Shown here: one piece after another, positions 15,339-19,350 of the stretch | Numbering within the stretch: the first letter of the stretch is position 1 | How the letters are laid out: each line of letters begins with the position of its first letter | Assembly: GCA_009776345.1 (NCBI GenBank) | Contig: WRLS01000020.1 | Coordinates: 1 to 19,350 of the forward strand | Length of the DNA stretch: 19,350 bases | Reading direction: 5' to 3' | DNA from: Oscillospiraceae bacterium | GTDB taxonomy: Bacteria; Bacillota; Clostridia; Oscillospirales; Ruminococcaceae | The notes under the pieces: model-generated | Databases searched by the model: none | The model's input: only the letters and a program-made list of their open reading frames with translations | Told to the model about the DNA's origin: nothing | Translations under genes and position numbers: made by a program

Positions 15339-16304
15339 ATGTGGAAAACCATTGCCAGAAGACTTTTGATACTTGTGCCGCAGCTTTTTGCCCTGAGCCT
15401 TTTGATTTTCCTGCTGGCGCAGCTAATGCCGGGGGACGCCCTGCGCGGTTTTATCGGGCCCGGCACGCATCCCGACCTTTTAGAAAGGCTGAGGGAGCAT
15501 CATGGGCTTAACGATCCTTGGTACCAGCAGTATTGGCGCTGGCTGACCGCCGTTTTGCAGGGCGACATGGGCAATTCCATAACCTTCCAGCGGCCCGTCA
15601 TCGCGGTTATAGGCGACAGGATCGGCAACACCATGCTGCTTTCAATAATGGCGAGCCTGTTTACCTACTTGATCGCCGTGCCTTTGGGCATTTTAGCCGC
15701 CCGACATAAGGGGACATCGCTGGACAGGGGGACAATGATCTACACCTTTGTCGCGCTTTCTATCCCGACAGTGGTCATGGGGCTGATCAATATACTTGTA
15801 TTCGCCTTAACCTTGGGCTGGTTCCCGCCGTTCGGAGCGGTGGAGCTTTCGGCGCACGCGGCGGGGGGCTGGACAGCTTTTTCCAGCCGCATATACCACG
15901 CGCTACTCCCCGCCTTTACCATGGCGTTTTTAGGGACGGTCAGCATCATCTACTATCTGCGCAATGAAATAATCGACAACGACTCCTCCGATTTCGTAAC
16001 AACCGCCAGGAGCAAGGGCGTGCCGGAAAACGAGGTTTATACGCGCCATATCCTGCGCAACGCCCTGCTTCCGGTAGCAGGGAGCGCGGGGGCGCTGGTT
16101 GTGCTGATTTTCTCGGGTTCAATTTTTATTGAAACAGTTTTCACCTTTCAGGGCATGGGGCAGCTTTTCATAAGCTCTATTCGGGGCAGGGATTTCCCCG
16201 TTGCCAACGCGCTGATTATGTTTTACGCCATACTTAACACGCTTGCTATTTTGGTGACAGATATCGTGATTACCATAATCGACCCGCGTATACGCATAAA
16301 ATAA
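15339..16304 (+). CDS. oppB: Oligopeptide ABC transporter permease OppB-like
   Basis: A 321-residue inner-membrane permease of the OppB/DppB type with about six hydrophobic segments, the first at residues 7-29 and followed by the family's MPGDAL (30-35). A large extracytoplasmic loop lies between helices 1 and 2. The cytoplasmic EAA-like loop, which contacts the ATPases, reads TTARSKGVPENEVYTRHILR with ALLP after it. It forms the channel together with OppC. The ATG at 15339 follows a GGGAGGGGGCGG ribosome binding site. The gene is complete and intact. Confidence 0.93.
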   Translation: MWKTIARRLLILVPQLFALSLLIFLLAQLMPGDALRGFIGPGTHPDLLERLREHHGLNDPWYQQYWRWLTAVLQGDMGNSITFQRPVIAVIGDRIGNTMLLSIMASLFTYLIAVPLGILAARHKGTSLDRGTMIYTFVALSIPTVVMGLINILVFALTLGWFPPFGAVELSAHAAGGWTAFSSRIYHALLPAFTMAFLGTVSIIYYLRNEIIDNDSSDFVTTARSKGVPENEVYTRHILRNALLPVAGSAGALVVLIFSGSIFIETVFTFQGMGQLFISSIRGRDFPVANALIMFYAILNTLAILVTDIVITIIDPRIRIK

Positions 16305-16321
16305 AGAAAGGGGGCCGCACA

Positions 16322-17185
16322 ATGGAACGGAGCGCGTGGAAAGTCATGTGGAACGAGATCCGCCATGACGCGGTCGCCATGACCGGGCTGATCCTGTTTA
16401 TCCTAATTATGGCAAGCGTATACATATGGTCGCTGTTTATTGACGAGCAGGCGATGATGATCGCGAACTTTCGCTTTAGGAATATCGGGCCGTCCCCGGG
16501 CGTGCCTTTCGGGTTTGATTCTCTGGGCAGGGATATGCTGCCGCATTTGATCATCAGCGCGCGCAATTCCTTTAACATGGCGTATGTGGTCACGGTGGTC
16601 GGCGTGGCATTCGGCACGCTTGTCGGGCTTTTTTCCGGGTTCTACGGCGGCCATGTGGACAATGTACTCATGAGGGTCTTGGATTTTTGGGGCATGATCC
16701 CCGCCCTTATGCTGATTATCGTGTTTGTTTCCACAATGCCCGGATACACGCCAATTCACTTCGCGCTGATGTTCACCGCCATTTACGCCTGGCAAGGTAC
16801 GGCGCGCCTAATCCGCTCCATGGCATTCCGACAGGCGTCGCTGGAATATGTCGCCGCTTCAAAGACGCTCGGTACGCCTAACGCGGTGATTATCTTCCGC
16901 GAGATTACGCCAAACCTGGTTTCGATCATGACAGCGAACCTTACCATACAGCTCGCGGCGAATATCGGCTTTGAAACAGGGCTTACGTTTTTAGGCTTCG
17001 GCGTGCCGTTCGGGACGCCCAGTTTAGGGCTTCTTGTGTACAACGCCGCAACACCCCAGGCGCTCAGGCATTATTGGTGGCAGTGGCTCCCCGCCGCGCT
17101 GCTTATAGTAATTGTAATGCTGTGCATAAACTTCATTGGCCAGGCCCTTAACCGGGCCGCCGACGCGAAGAAAAGATCTATCTAA
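16322..17185 (+). CDS. oppC: Oligopeptide ABC transporter permease OppC-like
   Basis: A 287-residue permease partner of OppB. The N-terminal helix (about residues 17-39) comes after a short cytoplasmic stretch, as usual for OppC/DppC. The family segment GFDSLGRDMLPHLIISARNS (60-79) corresponds to the FGTDxLGRDxxSR motif. The EAA-like loop reads EYVAASKTLGTPNAVIIFRE. The C-terminal GLTFLGFGVPFGTPSLG is also typical. The ATG at 16322 has an AAAGGGGG ribosome binding site, 17 nt after oppB. The gene is intact and precedes the binding-protein gene by 18 nt. Confidence 0.93.
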   Translation: MERSAWKVMWNEIRHDAVAMTGLILFILIMASVYIWSLFIDEQAMMIANFRFRNIGPSPGVPFGFDSLGRDMLPHLIISARNSFNMAYVVTVVGVAFGTLVGLFSGFYGGHVDNVLMRVLDFWGMIPALMLIIVFVSTMPGYTPIHFALMFTAIYAWQGTARLIRSMAFRQASLEYVAASKTLGTPNAVIIFREITPNLVSIMTANLTIQLAANIGFETGLTFLGFGVPFGTPSLGLLVYNAATPQALRHYWWQWLPAALLIVIVMLCINFIGQALNRAADAKKRSI

Positions 17186-17203
17186 TTAAAGGAGGCAATT
17201 GAA

Positions 17204-19057
17204 TTGACAAAGAAAAGATTTATCGCGCTTACCGCTTTGCTGATGGCCGCTGTGATGCTGTTTGCGGCTTGCGCGAGGCAGTCCGTAGGGAAGCTCGGCT
17301 TCGAAGTGCCGGATGGGCACCCGCTGCAGCAGCTTGAGTACCTGCTCGAGCAGTTCCCGCAATCCTTAGACACGGGAGAGGCCCATGTCCCCGGCACAAC
17401 ATTCATGTACGGCATAGGCTCCACCTCGCCTATTTCGGGGATAATAGGCGGCTCGATCTTCACCGACCAGGCCCTTGACCAGTACATCTGCGACCTGCTC
17501 GGCACCGGCTCCAGCAGCCTTACCTCAATGACCGACGGGTTCCAGCACGGCCAGGACGGCGTGGCGACCTTCGACTATGACCTGGACGCCAAAACCATTA
17601 CCCTGACCATGCAGCACGATGTCTATTGGCACGACGGTGTGCCGCTGACCTTGGAGGACCTTGTTTTCACGTATGAGCTGCTTGCGCATCCCGATTATTC
17701 CGGCCTGCGCCGCACCGCGGAAATTGAGCTGATCACAGGCTTTTTGGATTACGCCGAAGGCAGGGCGGACCATATTTCCGGGCTTGTCCTCTCCGAAGAC
17801 AAAAAGACGCTGACAAAGCATCTGGACGAAATGCCTGTAACGCTGCTGTATTTCGCCCTGTGGTATTCACCGATGCCGAAGCATATCTTTGAAAACATCC
17901 CAATGATCGATATGGCGTCCAGCGATGCCGTGCTTGTAAACCCAATCGGCTGGGGCCCGTTTAAGATTGACCATATCGTCCCGGGCGATGCCTTTGAAAT
18001 GGTGCGCAACGAAAACTACGTATTCGGCGCGCCCCCGATCGAGCGCCTTAGGGTCGAGCGCTTTGACCCGACACAGGCAGGCGAGCTTATGGCTTCGGGC
18101 AGGTTCGACTTTATCCGCTTCCCGTCCGACCAGTATATCTACCACGCCGATGCCTCCAACTTCACTTTCCTGGGGCAGCCCTCCGACTGGGCGGGGCATA
18201 TCGCCTTCCGTCTGGGCAACTGGGATTTCGACAACAACAAAAACGTATATAACCCCGACAGGCTTATGGCGCAGGTCGGCCCGCAGTTCCGCCAAGCCAT
18301 GGCCTACGCGATTGACGAGGCCGCTATAGGCCAGGCGCTCTACAACGGCTTGCAATTCCCCGCCGCAAGTATTATATCGCCGAACCATCTCCCGCTGGTG
18401 GACGTAGAAATGCCTGGCTTCACCTATGACCCCGACAAAGCGCGCCAGCTTCTGGACGACGCGGGCTTCAACCAATTTGACGCCGAAGGCTTCAGGCTGA
18501 TGCCCGACGGCTCGCCCTTAGTTATCTACTGGGCGCTGGCATCCGGCCCGCTGGAAGAGGAAATCCACGCTTTCTATACACAGGCATGGCGGGATATCGG
18601 CCTGAGGGTTGAGCTTTGGCAGGAGCGCACGCATGACCAGCTTTACCTTTGGGATGTAATGGACGTGGACCTGTACTATAACAACCCCGATTATCCCACA
18701 GAGGTGCATATTTATTCCGCCGCCTGGTCTATGGGCGCGAACCCTAACCCCGAGGGGGTTTGGGGGCATATATTCTGGAACACCTGCAGATACACCTCCC
18801 CCGAATACGATGATATTTTAGCGCGCATGGTCAGCCCCGAGGCCTGGGACCCCGAATATATGGATCAGGTTTTCAGCGACTGGCAGTGGTATTTCTACAA
18901 CAATGTGCCTGTCATACCCACCAGATGGCGCCTTGATCTGCACGCCATCAACAACCGCGTGACCAACTGGGATACGCGCAACGGCTTCGCCTTTAACGGC
19001 AGCCTGCACGGCTGGCAGAATATTTCCCTTTCCGCCGCGGAACCTTATAGGGGATAG
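17204..19057 (+). CDS. oppA: Oligopeptide-binding lipoprotein OppA-like (SBP_bac_5)
   Basis: A 617-residue extracellular solute-binding protein of family 5, anchored by lipid. The signal peptide is basic (TKKR) then hydrophobic and ends in the lipobox FAAC, with the lipidated Cys at 23. Family features include VYWHDGVPLTLEDLVFTYE (about 141-159), GWGPFKI (249-255) and FRQAMAYAID. The large size resembles lactococcal-type OppA, which binds long peptides, rather than the ~540-residue dipeptide binders; the true ligand is unknown. The TTG at 17204 is supported by AAAGGAGG 8 nt upstream (17188-17195) and by the signal peptide. It is the last transporter gene, an order also known from the Lactococcus oppDFBCA operon. 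Confidence 0.93.
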   Translation: MTKKRFIALTALLMAAVMLFAACARQSVGKLGFEVPDGHPLQQLEYLLEQFPQSLDTGEAHVPGTTFMYGIGSTSPISGIIGGSIFTDQALDQYICDLLGTGSSSLTSMTDGFQHGQDGVATFDYDLDAKTITLTMQHDVYWHDGVPLTLEDLVFTYELLAHPDYSGLRRTAEIELITGFLDYAEGRADHISGLVLSEDKKTLTKHLDEMPVTLLYFALWYSPMPKHIFENIPMIDMASSDAVLVNPIGWGPFKIDHIVPGDAFEMVRNENYVFGAPPIERLRVERFDPTQAGELMASGRFDFIRFPSDQYIYHADASNFTFLGQPSDWAGHIAFRLGNWDFDNNKNVYNPDRLMAQVGPQFRQAMAYAIDEAAIGQALYNGLQFPAASIISPNHLPLVDVEMPGFTYDPDKARQLLDDAGFNQFDAEGFRLMPDGSPLVIYWALASGPLEEEIHAFYTQAWRDIGLRVELWQERTHDQLYLWDVMDVDLYYNNPDYPTEVHIYSAAWSMGANPNPEGVWGHIFWNTCRYTSPEYDDILARMVSPEAWDPEYMDQVFSDWQWYFYNNVPVIPTRWRLDLHAINNRVTNWDTRNGFAFNGSLHGWQNISLSAAEPYRG

Positions 19058-19086
19058 TGCATTAGCGAATAGAAAGAGGTGCCTAG

Positions 19087-19257
19087 ATGAGTAAAGACAC
19101 AGAAGTTTTGCTGCGTACGATTCTATATCAGGCACTGCGCGCGAAGTCACTCACCGAAATAAGGGCGGCGATAAAGGCAATGTGTTCGGGCGACGACATT
19201 GCCTCGGTCGAAAAGGCTATAGCTGAACTCCATGAAAACGAACCTTCCCCGGAATAA
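19087..19257 (+). CDS. Small 56-residue protein of unknown function
   Basis: A short complete ORF, 29 nt after the oppA stop. It begins at an ATG with AGAGGTG 6 nt upstream, better placed than many sites in this window. The protein is mostly helical by eye (LLRTILYQALRAKSLTEIRA and SVEKAIAELHENE), mildly acidic, with one Cys (33) and no membrane segment, signal peptide or recognised motif. Codon choice looks like its neighbours. It may be the last gene of the opp operon. I do not recognise the family. The contig breaks into artefactual sequence just after its TAA, so what follows is unknown. Confidence 0.6.
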   Translation: MSKDTEVLLRTILYQALRAKSLTEIRAAIKAMCSGDDIASVEKAIAELHENEPSPE

Positions 19258-19261
19258 CATC

Positions 19262-19350
<89 letters not shown>

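Overview
The window reads as the end of a contig from a Clostridia-like Firmicute (Bacillota), probably an uncultured anaerobe assembled from a metagenome. The evidence is AGGAGG-type ribosome binding sites, TTG starts, a consensus sigma-A promoter, a Gram-positive lipoprotein peptide transporter in D-F-B-C-A order, a FtsK/SpoIIIE translocase and a DUF3006/MBL pair. No taxonomic marker (rRNA, tRNA, ribosomal protein) is present, so the assignment is inference. The last ~90 bases are poly-C/poly-G and look like a sequencing or assembly artefact, not genome.

Layout: (1) 1-295 has no gene and is packed with nested inverted repeats. (2) 296-967 (minus) is an unrecognised six-helix membrane protein, divergent from a Gfo/Idh/MocA oxidoreductase (1059-2213, plus). 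(3) A ~100 bp imperfect palindrome exactly fills the gap between that gene and the convergent minus-strand block. (4) 2313-6307 (minus) is a tight cluster, in transcription order MerR-type regulator, YgiQ-family radical SAM protein, membrane-anchored ComEC-like MBL hydrolase, DUF3006 protein. Gaps are 24, 2 and 24 nt. A MerR-type promoter with a 19 bp spacer and a 23 bp inverted repeat precedes it. (5) 6430-7287 (minus) is an RmlD-like SDR protein starting at TTG. (6) 7446-11320 (minus) holds ftsK then an MFS transporter. (7) 11368-13063 (minus) holds uppP, a GNAT acetyltransferase and a solitary minimal nucleotidyltransferase. (8) 13252-19057 (plus) is an oligopeptide ABC transporter operon, oppDFBCA, behind a TTGACA-17-TATAAT promoter. 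A 56-residue unrecognised ORF with a good ribosome binding site follows it (19087-19257).

Most of the window is ordinary housekeeping and transport. I see no phage, CRISPR, transposase, rRNA or tRNA, and no convincing new multi-gene system. The points most worth a second look are the MerR promoter and the unexpected genes behind it, the two palindromic repeat elements, the loss of conserved Cys residues at the OppD C-terminus, and the small ORF after oppA.
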